NCBI GenBank assembly: GCA_963681505.1
Contig: OY811980.1
Location: 8,586,955 to 8,650,954 of the forward strand
From: Eunapius fragilis
Lineage: Eukaryota > Porifera > Demospongiae > Spongillida > Spongillidae
Reading direction: 5' to 3'
Length of the DNA: 64,000 nt
Numbering within the stretch: position 1 is the first letter of the stretch; every line of letters begins with the position of its first letter. Under the pieces are notes generated by a model. It did not search any database. It was not told the origin of the DNA and was given only the letters and a program-made list of their open reading frames with translations. A program made the position numbers and the translations under genes. Below, one piece after another: positions 15,244 through 30,978 of the stretch.

Positions 15244-17814
15244 ACCAATCCCACTACCAATCCCACTACCAATCCCGCTAGCAATCCCACTACCAATCCC
15301 ACTACCAATCCCACTACCACTACCACTACCACTACCAATCCCACTACCAACCCCACTACCAATCCCACTACCACTACCACTGCCAATCCCACTACCAATC
15401 CCACTACCAATCCCACTACCAATCCCACTACCAATCCCACTACCAATCCCACTACCAATCCCACTACCACTACCACTACCAATCCCACTACCAATCCCAC
15501 TACCAATCCCACTACCAATCCCACTACCAATCCCACTACCAATCCCACTACCAATCCCACTACCAATCCCAATCCCACTTCCAATCCCACTACCATTAAC
15601 TCTACCACTACCAATCCCACAACCAATCCCACTACCAATCCCACTACCAATCCCACTACCACTACCACTACCAATCCTACTACCATTCCCATTACCAATC
15701 CCACTACCAATCCCACTACCAATCCCACTACCAATCCCACTACCAATCCCACTACCAATCCCACTACCACTACTTCTACCAATCCCAGTACCAATCCCAC
15801 TACCAATCCCACTACCAATCCCACTACCAATCCCACTACCAATCCCACTACCAATCCCACTACCAATCCCACTACCAATCCCACTACCAATCCCACTACC
15901 AATCCCACTACCAATCCCACTACCAATCCCACTACCAATCCCACTACCAATCCCACTACCAATCCCACTACCAATCCCACTACCAATCCCACTACCAATC
16001 CCACTACCAATCCCACTACCAATCCCACTACCAATCCCACTACCAATCCCACTACCACTACCACTACCACTACCACTACCAATCCCACTACCAATCCCAC
16101 TACCACTACCACTACCAATCCCACTACCACTACCACTACCAATTCCCCTACCAATCCCACTACCACTAGAATTTCCACTATAAATCCCACTACCAATCCC
16201 ACTACCACTTCCACTACTTCTACCAATACCACTACCAATCCCACTACCAATCCCACTTCCAATCCCACTACCAATCCCACTAACAATCCCACTACCACTA
16301 CCACTACCAATCCCACTACCAATCCCACTACCAATCCCACTACAAATCGCACTACCAATCCCACTACCAATCCCACTACCAATCCCACTACCAATCCCAC
16401 TACCAATCCCACTACCAATCCCACTACCAATCCCACTACCAATCCCACTACCAATCCCACTACCAATCCCACTACCAATCCCACTACCAATCCCACTACC
16501 AATCCCACTACCAATCCCACTACCAATCCCACTACCAATCCCACTACCAATCCCACTACCAATCCCACTACCAATCCCACTACCAATCCCACTACCAATC
16601 CCACTACCACTACCACTACCACTACCACTACCAATCCCACTACCACTACCACTACTAATCCCACTACCAATCCCACTACCAATCCCACTACCAATCCCAC
16701 TACCAATCCCACTACCAATCCCACTACCAATCCCACTACCAATCCCACTACCAATCCCACTACCAATCCCACTACCAATCCCACTACCAATCCCACTACC
16801 AATCCCACTACCAATCCCACTACCAATCCCACTACCAATCCCACTACCAATCCCACTACCAATCCCACTACCAATCCCACTACCAATCCCACTACCAATC
16901 CCACTACCAATCCCACTACCACTACCACTACCACTACCACTACCAATCCCACTACCACTACCACTACTAATCCCACTACCAATCCCACTACCAATCGCAC
17001 TACCAATCCCACTACCAATCCCACTACCAATCCCACTACCAATCCCACTACCAATCCCACTACCAATCCCACTACCACTACCACTACCAATCGAACTACC
17101 AATCCCACTACCAATCCCACTACCAATCCCACTACCAATCCCACTACCAATCACACTACCAATCACACTACCTATCCCACTACCACTACCACTTCCAATC
17201 CCACTACCATTCCCACTACCACTACCACTACCAATCCCACTACCAATCCCACTACCACTACCACTACCAATCCCACTACCACTACCACTACCAATTCCCC
17301 TACCAATCCCACTACCACTAGAATTTCCACTATAAATCCCACTACCAATCCCACTACCACTTCCACTACTTCTACCAATGCCACTACCAATCCCACTACC
17401 AATCCCACTACCAATCCCACTACCAATCCCATTACCAATCCCACTACCACTACCACTACCAAACCCACTACCAATCCCACTACCACTACCACTACCACTA
17501 CCAATCCCACTACCAATCCCACTTCCAATCCCACTACCAATCCCACTACCAATCCCACTACCACTACCACTACCAATCCCACTACCAATCCCACTACCAA
17601 TCCCACTACCAATCGCACTACCAATCCCACTACCAATCCCACTACCAATCCCACTACCAATCCCACTACCAATCCCACTACCAATCCCACTACCAATCCC
17701 ACTACCAATCGCACTACCAATCCCACTACCACTACCACTACCAATCCCACTACCCATCCCACTGCCAATCCCACTACCAATCCCACTACCACTACCACTA
17801 CAAATCCCACTACC

Positions 17815-20800
17815 AATCCCACTACCAATCCCACTACCAATCCCACTACCAATCCCACTACCAATCTCACTACCAATCCCACTACCAATCCCACTACCAA
17901 TCCCACTACCAATCCCACTACCAATCCCACTACCAATCCCACTACCACTACCACTACCATTACCAATCCCACTACCAATCCCACTACCTCTACCATTACC
18001 ACTACCAATCCCACTACCACTACCACTACCAATCCCACTACCAATCCCACTACCAATCCCACTACCAATCCCACTACCAATCCCACTCCCAATCCCACTA
18101 CCAATCCCACTACCAATCCCACTACCAATCCCACTACCAATCCCACTACCAATCCCACTACCAATCCCACTACCAATCCCACTACCAATCCCACTACCAA
18201 TCCCACTACCAATCCCACTACCAATCCCACTAACAATCCCACTACCACTACCACTACCAATCCCACTACCAATCCCACTACCAATCCCACTACAAATCGC
18301 ACTACCAATCCCACTACCAATCCCACTACCAATCCCACTACCAATCCCACTACCAATCCCACTACCAATCCCACTACCAATCCCACTACCAATCCCACTA
18401 CCAATCCCACTACCAATCCCACTACCAATCCCACTACCAATCCCACTACCAATCCCACTACCAATCCCACTACCAATCCCACTACCAATCCCACTACCAA
18501 TCCCACTACCAATCCCACTACCAATCCCACTACCAATCCCACTACCAATCCCACTACCACTACCACTACCACTACCACTACCAATCCCACTACCACTACC
18601 ACTACTAATCCCACTACCAATCCCACTACCAATCCCACTACCAATCCCACTACCAATCCCACTACCAATCCCACTACCAATCCCACTACCAATCCCACTA
18701 CCAATCCCACTACCAATCCCACTACCAATCCCACTACCAATCCCACTACCAATCCCACTACCAATCCCACTACCAATCCCACTACCAATCCCACTACCAA
18801 TCCCACTACCAATCCCACTACCAATCCCACTACCAATCCCACTACCAATCCCACTACCAATCCCACTACCACTACCACTACCACTACCACTACCAATCCC
18901 ACTACCACTACCACTACTAATCCCACTACCAATCCCACTACCAATCGCACTACCAATCCCACTACCAATCCCACTACCAATCCCACTACCAATCCCACTA
19001 CCAATCCCACTACCAATCCCACTACCACTACCACTACCAATCCAACTACCAATCCCACTACCAATCCCACTACCAATCCCACTACCAATCCCACTACCAA
19101 TCACACTACCAATCACACTACCTATCCCACTACCACTACCACTTCCAATCCCACTACCATTCCCACTTCCACTACCACTACCAATCCCACTACCAATCCC
19201 ACTACCACTACCACTACCAATCCCACTACCACTACCACTACCAATTCCCCTACCAATCCCACTACCACTAGAATTTCCACTATAAATCCCACTACCAATC
19301 CCACTACCACTTCCACTACTTCTACCAATGCCACTACCAATCCCACTACCAATCCCACTACCAATCCCACTACCAATCCCATTACCAATCCCACTACCAC
19401 TACCACTACCAAACCCACTACCAATCCCACTACCACTACCACTACCACTACCAATCCCACTACCAATCCCACTTCCAATCCCACTACCAATCCCACTACC
19501 AATCCCACTACCACTACCACTACCAATCCCACTACCAATCCCACTACCAATCCCACTACCAATCGCACTACCAATCCCACTACCAATCCCACTACCAATC
19601 CCACTACCAATCCCACTACCAATCCCACTACCAATCCCACTACCAATCCCACTACCAATCGCACTACCAATCCCACTACCACTACCACTACCAATCCCAC
19701 TACCCATCCCACTGCCAATCCCACTACCAATCCCACTACCACTACCACTACAAATCCCACTACCAATCCCACTACCAATCCCACTACCAATCCCACTACC
19801 AATCCCACTACCAATCTCACTACCAATCCCACTACCAATCCCACTACCAATCCCACTACCAATCCCACTACCAATCCCACTACCAATCCCACTACCACTA
19901 CCACTACCATTACCAATCCCACTACCAATCCCACTACCTCTACCATTACCACTACCAATCCCACTACCACTACCACTACCAATCCCACTACCAATCCCAC
20001 TACCAATCCCACTACCAATCCCACTACCAATCCCACTCCCAATCCCACTACCAATCCCACTACCAATCCCACTACCAATCCCACTACCAATCCCACTACC
20101 AATCCCACTACCAATCCCACTACCAATCCCACTACCAATCCCACTACCAATCCCACTACCAATCCCACTACCAATCCCACTACCAATCCCACTACCAATC
20201 CCACTACCACTACCACTACCACTACCACTACCAATCCCACTACCACTACCACTACTAATCCCACTACCAATCCCACTACCAATCGCACTACCAATCCCAC
20301 TACCAATCCCACTACCAATCCCACTACCAATCCCACTACCAATCCCACTACCAATCCCACTACCACTACCACTACCAATCCAACTACCAATCCCACTACC
20401 AATCCCACTACCAATCCCACTACCAATCCCACTACCTATCCCACTACCACTACCACTTCCAATCCCACTACCAGTCCCACTACCACTACCACTACCAATC
20501 CCACTACCAATCCCACTACCACTACCACTACCAATCCCACTACCACTACCACTACCAATTCCCCTACCAATCCCACTACCACTAGAATTTCCACTATAAA
20601 TCCCACTACCGATCCCACTACCACTTCCACTACTTCTACCAATGCCACTACCAATCCCACTACCAATCCCACTACCAATCCCACTACCAATCCCATTACC
20701 AATCCCACTACCACTACCACTACCAAACCCACTACCAATCCCACTACCACTACCACTACCACTACCAATCCCACTACCAATCCCACTACCAATCCCACTA

Positions 20801-23800
20801 CCACTACCACTACCAATCCCACTACCAATCCCACTACCAATCCCACTACCAATCCCACTACCAATCCCACTACCAATCCCACTACCAATCCCACTACCAA
20901 TCCCACTACCAATCCCAATCCCACTTCCAATCCCACTACCATTAACTCTACCACTACCAATCCCACAACCAATCCCACTACCAATCCCACTACCAATCCC
21001 ACTACCACTACCACTACCAATCCTACTACCATTCCCATTACCAATCCCACTACCAATCCCACTACCAATCCCACTACCAATCCCACTACCAATCCCACTA
21101 CCAATCCCACTACCAATCCCACTACCACTACTTCTACCAATCCCAGTACCAATCCCACTACCAATCCCACTACCAATCCCACTACCAATCCCACTACCAA
21201 TCCCACTACCAATCCCACTACCAATCCCACTACCAATCCCACTACCAATCCCACTACCAATCCCACTACCAATCCCACTACCAATCCCACTACCAATCCC
21301 ACTACCAATCCCACTACCAATCCCACTACCAATCCCACTACCTATCCCACTACCAATCCCACTACCAATCCCACTACCAATCCCACTACCAATCCCACTA
21401 CCAATCCCACTACCAATCCCACTACCAATCCCACTACCAATCCCACTACCAATCCCACTACCAATCCCACTACCAATCCCACTACCAATCCCACTACCAC
21501 TACCACTACCACTACCACTACCAATCCCACTACCACTACCACTACTAATCCCACTACCAATCCCACTACCACTACCACTACCAATCCCACTACCAATCCC
21601 ACTACCAATCCCACTACCAATCCCACTACCAATCCCACTACCAATCCCACTACCACTACCACTACCAATCCAACTACCAATCCCACTACCAATCCCACTA
21701 CCAATCCCACTACCAATCCCACTACCAATCCCACTACCTATCCCACTACCACTACCACTTCCAATCCCACTACCATTCCCACTACCACTACCACTACCAA
21801 TCCCACTACCAATCCCACTACCACTACCACTACCAATCCCACTACCACTACCACTACCAATTCCCCTACCAATCCCACTACCACTAGAATTTCCACTATA
21901 AATCCCACTACCAATCCCACTACCACTTCCACTACTTCTACCAATGCCACTACCAATCCCACTACCAATCCCACTACCAATCCCACTACCAATCCCATTA
22001 CCAATCCCACTACCACTACCACTACCAAACCCACTACCAATCCCACTACCACTACCACTACCACTACCAATCCCACTACCAATCCCACTTCCAATCCCAC
22101 TACCAATCCCACTACCAATCCCACTACCACTACCACTACCAATCCCACTACCAATCCCACTACCAATCCCACTACCAATCGCACTACCAATCCCACTACC
22201 AATCCCACTACCAATCCCACTACCAATCCCACTACCAATCCCACTACCAATCCCACTACCAATCCCACTACCAATCGCACTACCAATCCCACTACCACTA
22301 CCACTACCAATCCCACTACCCATACCACTGCCAATCCCACTACCAATCCCACTACCACTACCACTACAAATCCCATTACCAATCCCACTACCAATCCCAC
22401 TACCAATCCCACTACCAATCCCACTACCAATCCCACTACCAATCCCACTACCAATCCCACTACCAATCCCACTACCAATCCCACTACCAATCCCACTACC
22501 AATCCCACTACCACTACCACTACCATTACCAATCCCACTACCAATCCCACTACCTCTACCATTACCACTACCAATCCCACTACCACTACCACTACCAATC
22601 CCACTACCAATCCCACTACCAATCCCACTACCAATCCCACTACCAATCCCACTCCCAATCCCACTACCAATCCCACTACCAATCCCACTACCAATCCCAC
22701 TACCAATCCCACTACCAATCCCACTACCAATCCCACTACCAATCCCACTACCAATCCCACTACCAATCCCACTACCAATCCCACTACCAATCCCACTACC
22801 AATCCCACTACCAATCCCACTACCACTACCACTACCACTACCACTACCAATCCCACTACCACTACCACTACTAATCCCACTACCAATCCCACTACCAATC
22901 GCACTACCAATCCCACTACCAATCCCACTACCAATCCCACTACCAATCCCACTACCAATCCCACTACCAATCCCACTACCACTACCACTACCAATCCAAC
23001 TACCAATCCCACTACCAATCCCACTACCAATCCCACTACCAATCCCACTACCTATCCCACTACCACTACCACTTCCAATCCCACTACCATTCCCACTACC
23101 ACTACCACTACCAATCCCACTACCAATCCCACTACCACTACCACTACCAATCCCACTACCACTACCACTACCAATTCCCCTACCAATCCCACTACCACTA
23201 GAATTTCCACTATAAATCCCACTACCAATCCCACTACCACTTCCACTACTTCTACCAATACCACTACCAATCCCACTACCAATCCCACTTCCAATCCCAC
23301 TACCAATCCCACTAACAATCCCACTACCACTACCACTACCAATCCCACTACCAATCCCACTACCAATCCCACTACAAATCGCACTACCAATCCCACTACC
23401 AATCCCACTACCAATCCCACTACCAATCCCACTACCAATCCCACTACCAATCCCACTACCAATCCCACTACCAATCCCACTACCAATCCCACTACCAATC
23501 CCACTACCAATCCCACTACCAATCCCACTACCAATCCCACTACCAATCCCACTACCAATCCCACTACCAATCCCACTACCAATCCCACTACCAATCCCAC
23601 TACCAATCCCACTACCAATCCCACTACCAATCCCACTACCACTACCACTACCACTACCACTACCAATCCCACTACCACTACCACTACTAATCCCACTACC
23701 AATCCCACTACCAATCCCACTACCAATCCCACTACCAATCCCACTACCAATCCCACTACCAATCCCACTACCAATCCCACTACCGCTACCACTACCAATC

Positions 23801-26800
23801 CCACTACCACTACCACTACCAATCCAACTACCAATCCCACTACCAATCCCACTACCAATACCACTACCAATCCCACTACCACTACCACTACCAAACCCAC
23901 TACCAATCCCACTACCAATCCCACTACCACTACCACTACCACTACCACTACCAATCCCACTACCAATCCCACTACCAATCCCACTACCAATCCCACTACC
24001 AATCCCACTACCAATCCCACTACCAATGCCACTACCACTACCACTACCAATCCGATTACCAATCCCACTACCAATCCCACTACCAATCCCACTACCAATC
24101 CCACTACCAATCCCACTACCAATCCCACTACCGCTACCACTACCAATCCCACTACCACTACCACTACCAATCCAACTACCAATCCCACTACCAATCCCAC
24201 CACCAATCCCACTACCAATCCCACTACCAATCCCACTACCAATCCCACTACCAATCCCACTACCAATCCCACTACCAATCCCACTACCAATCCCACTACC
24301 AATCCCACTACCAATCCCACTACCAATCCCACTTCCAATCCCACTACCAATCCCACTACCAATCCCACTACCACTACCACTACTAATCCCACTACCAATC
24401 CCACTACCAATCCCACTACCAATCCCACTACCAATCCCACTACCAATCTCACTACCAATCCCACTACCAATCCCACTACCAATCCCACTACCAATCCCAC
24501 TACCAATCCCACTACCAATCCCACTACCACTACCACTACCATTACCAATCCCACTACCAATCCCACTACCTCTACCATTACCACTACCAATCCCACTACC
24601 ACTACCACTACCAATCCCACTACCAATCCCACTACCAATCCCACTACCAATCCCACTACCAATCCCACTCCCAATCCCACTACCAATCCCACTACCAATC
24701 CCACTACCAATCCCACTACCAATCCCACTACCAATCCCACTACCAATCCCACTACCAATCCCACTACCAATCCCACTACCAATCCCACTACCAATCCCAC
24801 TACCAATCCCACTAACAATCCCACTACCACTACCACTACCAATCCCACTACCAATCCCACTACCAATCCCACTACAAATCGCACTACCAATCCCACTACC
24901 AATCCCACTACCAATCCCACTACCAATCCCACTACCAATCCCACTACCAATCCCACTACCAATCCCACTACCAATCCCACTACCAATCCCACTACCAATC
25001 CCACTACCAATCCCACTACCAATCCCACTACCAATCCCACTACCAATCCCACTACCAATCCCACTACCAATCCCACTACCAATCCCACTACCAATCCCAC
25101 TACCAATCCCACTACCAATCCCACTACCAATCCCACTACCACTACCACTACCACTACCACTACCAATCCCACTACCACTACCACTACTAATCCCACTACC
25201 AATCCCACTACCAATCCCACTACCAATCCCACTACCAATCCCACTACCAATCCCACTACCAATCCCACTACCAATCCCACTACCAATCCCACTACCAATC
25301 CCACTACCAATCCCACTACCAATCCCACTACCAATCCCACTACCAATCCCACTACCAATCCCACTACCAATCCCACTACCAATCCCACTACCAATCCCAC
25401 TACCAATCCCACTACCAATCCCACTACCAATCCCACTACCAATCCCACTACCACTACCACTACCACTACCACTACCAATCCCACTACCACTACCACTACT
25501 AATCCCACTACCAATCCCACTACCAATCGCACTACCAATCCCACTACCAATCCCACTACCAATCCCACTACCAATCCCACTACCAATCCCACTACCAATC
25601 CCACTACCACTACCACTACCAATCCAACTACCAATCCCACTACCAATCCCACTACCAATCCCACTACCAATCCCACTACCAATCACACTACCAATCACAC
25701 TACCTATCCCACTACCACTACCACTTCCAATCCCACTACCATTCCCACTTCCACTACCACTACCAATCCCACTACCAATCCCACTACCACTACCACTACC
25801 AATCCCACTACCACTACCACTACCAATTCCCCTACCAATCCCACTACCACTAGAATTTCCACTATAAATCCCACTACCAATCCCACTACCACTTCCACTA
25901 CTTCTACCAATGCCACTACCAATCCCACTACCAATCCCACTACCAATCCCACTACCAATCCCATTACCAATCCCACTACCACTACCACTACCAAACCCAC
26001 TACCAATCCCACTACCACTACCACTACCACTACCAATCCCACTACCAATCCCACTTCCAATCCCACTACCAATCCCACTACCAATCCCACTACCACTACC
26101 ACTACCAATCCCACTACCAATCCCACTACCAATCCCACTACCAATCGCACTACCAATCCCACTACCAATCCCACTACCAATCCCACTACCAATCCCACTA
26201 CCAATCCCACTACCAATCCCACTACCAATCCCACTACCAATCGCACTACCAATCCCACTACCACTACCACTACCAATCCCACTACCCATCCCACTGCCAA
26301 TCCCACTACCAATCCCACTACCACTACCACTACAAATCCCACTACCAATCCCACTACCAATCCCACTACCAATCCCACTACCAATCCCACTACCAATCTC
26401 ACTACCAATCCCACTACCAATCCCACTACCAATCCCACTACCAATCCCACTACCAATCCCACTACCAATCCCACTACCACTACCACTACCATTACCAATC
26501 CCACTACCAATCCCACTACCTCTACCATTACCACTACCAATCCCACTACCACTACCACTACCAATCCCACTACCAATCCCACTACCAATCCCACTACCAA
26601 TCCCACTACCAATCCCACTCCCAATCCCACTACCAATCCCACTACCAATCCCACTACCAATCCCACTACCAATCCCACTACCAATCCCACTACCAATCCC
26701 ACTACCAATCCCACTACCAATCCCACTACCAATCCCACTACCAATCCCACTACCAATCCCACTACCAATCCCACTACCAATCCCACTACCACTACCACTA

Positions 26801-29800
26801 CCACTACCACTACCAATCCCACTACCACTACCACTACTAATCCCACTACCAATCCCACTACCAATCGCACTACCAATCCCACTACCAATCCCACTACCAA
26901 TCCCACTACCAATCCCACTACCAATCCCACTACCAATCCCACTACCACTACCACTACCAATCCAACTACCAATCCCACTACCAATCCCACTACCAATCCC
27001 ACTACCAATCCCACTACCTATCCCACTACCACTACCACTTCCAATCCCACTACCAGTCCCACTACCACTACCACTACCAATCCCACTACCAATCCCACTA
27101 CCACTACCACTACCAATCCCACTACCACTACCACTACCAATTCCCCTACCAATCCCACTACCACTAGAATTTCCACTATAAATCCCACTACCAATCCCAC
27201 TACCACTTCCACTACTTCTACCAATGCCACTACCAATCCCACTACCAATCCCACTACCAATCCCACTACCAATCCCATTACCAATCCCACTACCACTACC
27301 ACTACCAAACCCACTACCAATCCCACTACCACTACCACTACCACTACCAATCCCACTACCAATCCCACTACCAATCCCACTACCACTACCACTACCAATC
27401 CCACTACCAATCCCACTACCAATCCCACTACCAATCCCACTACCAATCCCACTACCAATCCCACTACCAATCCCACTACCAATCCCACTACCAATCCCAA
27501 TCCCACTTCCAATCCCACTACCATTAACTCTACCACTACCAATCCCACAACCAATCCCACTACCAATCCCACTACCAATCCCACTACCACTACCACTACC
27601 AATCCTACTACCATTCCCATTACCAATCCCACTACCAATCCCACTACCAATCCCACTACCAATCCCACTACCAATCCCACTACCAATCCCACTACCAATC
27701 CCACTACCACTACTTCTACCAATCCCAGTACCAATCCCACTACCAATCCCACTACCAATCCCACTACCAATCCCACTACCAATCCCACTACCAATCCCAC
27801 TACCAATCCCACTACCAATCCCACTACCAATCCCACTACCAATCCCACTACCAATCCCACTACCAATCCCACTACCAATCCCACTACCAATCCCACTACC
27901 AATCCCACTACCAATCCCACTACCTATCCCACTACCAATCCCACTACCAATCCCACTACCAATCCCACTACCAATCCCACTACCAATCCCACTACCAATC
28001 CCACTACCAATCCCACTACCAATCCCACTACCAATCCCACTACCAATCCCACTACCAATCCCACTACCAATCCCACTACCACTACCACTACCACTACCAC
28101 TACCAATCCCACTACCACTACCACTACTAATCCCACTACCAATCCCACTACCACTACCACTACCAATCCCACTACCAATCCCACTACCAATCCCACTACC
28201 AATCCCACTACCAATCCCACTACCAATCCCACTACCACTACCACTACCAATCCAACTACCAATCCCACTACCAATCCCACTACCAATCCCACTACCAATC
28301 CCACTACCAATCCCACTACCTATCCCACTACCACTACCACTTCCAATCCCACTACCATTCCCACTACCACTACCACTACCAATCCCACTACCAATCCCAC
28401 TACCACTACCACTACCAATCCCACTACCACTACCACTACCAATTCCCCTACCAATCCCACTACCACTAGAATTTCCACTATAAATCCCACTACCAATCCC
28501 ACTACCACTTCCACTACTTCTACCAATGCCACTACCAATCCCACTACCAATCCCACTACCAATCCCACTACCAATCCCATTACCAATCCCACTACCACTA
28601 CCACTACCAAACCCACTACAAATCCCACTACCACTACCACTACCACTACCAATCCCACTACCAATCCCACTTCCAATCCCACTACCAATCCCACTACCAA
28701 TCCCACTACCACTACCACTACCAATCCCACTACCAATCCCACTACCAATCCCACTACCAATCGCACTACCAATCCCACTACCAATCCCACTACCAATCCC
28801 ACTACCAATCCCACTACCAATCCCACTACCAATCCCACTACCAATCCCACTACCAATCGCACTACCAATCCCACTACCACTACCACTACCAATCCCACTA
28901 CCCATACCACTGCCAATCCCACTACCAATCCCACTACCACTACCACTACAAATCCCATTACCAATCCCACTACCAATCCCACTACCAATCCCACTACCAA
29001 TCCCACTACCAATCCCACTACCAATCCCACTACCAATCCCACTACCAATCCCACTACCAATCCCACTACCAATCCCACTACCAATCCCACTACCACTACC
29101 ACTACCATTACCAATCCCACTACCAATCCCACTACCTCTACCATTACCACTACCAATCCCACTACCACTACCACTACCAATCCCACTACCAATCCCACTA
29201 CCAATCCCACTACCAATCCCACTACCAATCCCACTCCCAATCCCACTACCAATCCCACTACCAATCCCACTACCAATCCCACTACCAATCCCACTACCAA
29301 TCCCACTACCAATCCCACTACCAATCCCACTACCAATCCCACTACCAATCCCACTACCAATCCCACTACCAATCCCACTACCAATCCCACTACCAATCCC
29401 ACTACCACTACCACTACCACTACCACTACCAATCCCACTACCACTACCACTACTAATCCCACTACCAATCCCACTACCAATCGCACTACCAATCCCACTA
29501 CCAATCCCACTACCAATCCCACTACCAATCCCACTACCAATCCCACTACCAATCCCACTACCACTACCACTACCAATCCAACTACCAATCCCACTACCAA
29601 TCCCACTACCAATCCCACTACCAATCCCACTACCTATCCCACTACCACTACCACTTCCAATCCCACTACCATTCCCACTACCACTACCACTACCAATCCC
29701 ACTACCAATCCCACTACCACTACCACTACCAATCCCACTACCACTACCACTACCAATTCCCCTACCAATCCCACTACCACTAGAATTTCCACTATAAATC

Positions 29801-30978
29801 CCACTACCAATCCCACTACCACTTCCACTACTTCTACCAATACCACTACCAATCCCACTACCAATCCCACTTCCAATCCCACTACCAATCCCACTAACAA
29901 TCCCACTACCACTACCACTACCAATCCCACTACCAATCCCACTACCAATCCCACTACAAATCGCACTACCAATCCCACTACCAATCCCACTACCAATCCC
30001 ACTACCAATCCCACTACCAATCCCACTACCAATCCCACTACCAATCCCACTACCAATCCCACTACCAATCCCACTACCAATCCCACTACCAATCCCACTA
30101 CCAATCCCACTACCAATCCCACTACCAATCCCACTACCAATCCCACTACCAATCCCACTACCAATCCCACTACCAATCCCACTACCAATCCCACTACCAA
30201 TCCCACTACCAATCCCACTACCACTACCACTACCACTACCACTACCAATCCCACTACCACTACCACTACTAATCCCACTACCAATCCCACTACCAATCCC
30301 ACTACCAATCCCACTACCAATCCCACTACCAATCCCACTACCAATCCCACTACCAATCCCACTACCGCTACCACTACCAATCCCACTACCACTACCACTA
30401 CCAATCCAACTACCAATCCCACTACCAATCCCACTACCAATACCACTACCAATCCCACTACCACTACCACTACCAAACCCACTACCAATCCCACTACCAA
30501 TCCCACTACCACTACCACTACCACTACCACTACCAATCCCACTACCAATCCCACTACCAATCCCACTACCAATCCCACTACCAATCCCACTACCAATCCC
30601 ACTACCAATGCCACTACCACTACCACTACCAATCCGATTACCAATCCCACTACCAATCCCACTACCAATCCCACTACCAATCCCACTACCAATCCCACTA
30701 CCAATCCCACTACCGCTACCACTACCAATCCCACTACCACTACCACTACCAATCCAACTACCAATCCCACTACCAATCCCACCACCAATCCCACTACCAA
30801 TCCCACTACCAATCCCACTACCAATCCCACTACCAATCCCACTACCAATCCCACTACCAATCCCACTACCAATCCCACTACCAATCCCACTACCAATCCC
30901 ACTACCAATCCCACTTCCAATCCCACTACCAATCCCACTACCAATCCCACTACCACTACCACTACTAATCCCACTACC
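17815..30978. repeat. Head-to-tail duplication of 6582 bp inside A4
   Basis: Positions about 17815-24396 recur at about 24397-30978 at a constant offset of 6582. Diagnostic variants pair exactly: an AATCTC unit at 17863 and 24445, an ATT at 17959 and 24541, TCCCACTCCC at 18081 and 24663, AACAATC at 18232 and 24814, and the four markers 19268, 20582, 21884 and 23198 with 25850, 27164, 28466 and 29780. I noticed only two substitutions between the copies (near 20602 versus 27184 and near 22038 versus 28620). The ends are approximate because they lie in uniform 12-bp repeats. Confidence 0.9.

Larger units (their letters stand above)
1..16040. repeat. Duplication at offset 12377 covering A1, C1 and early A2 versus late A3, C3 and early A4
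   Basis: Window positions 1 to about 3660 match 12378 to about 16040 at constant offset 12377, through both satellite families and both junctions. Markers 541 and 12918 pair, and so do the block edges 1261 and 13638. I noticed only a two-base difference (562-563 versus 12939-12940). The match is lost in the uniform (CCAATCCCACTA)n tract, where the second copy is about 72 bp (six units) shorter. It probably continues upstream of the window. Confidence 0.9.
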
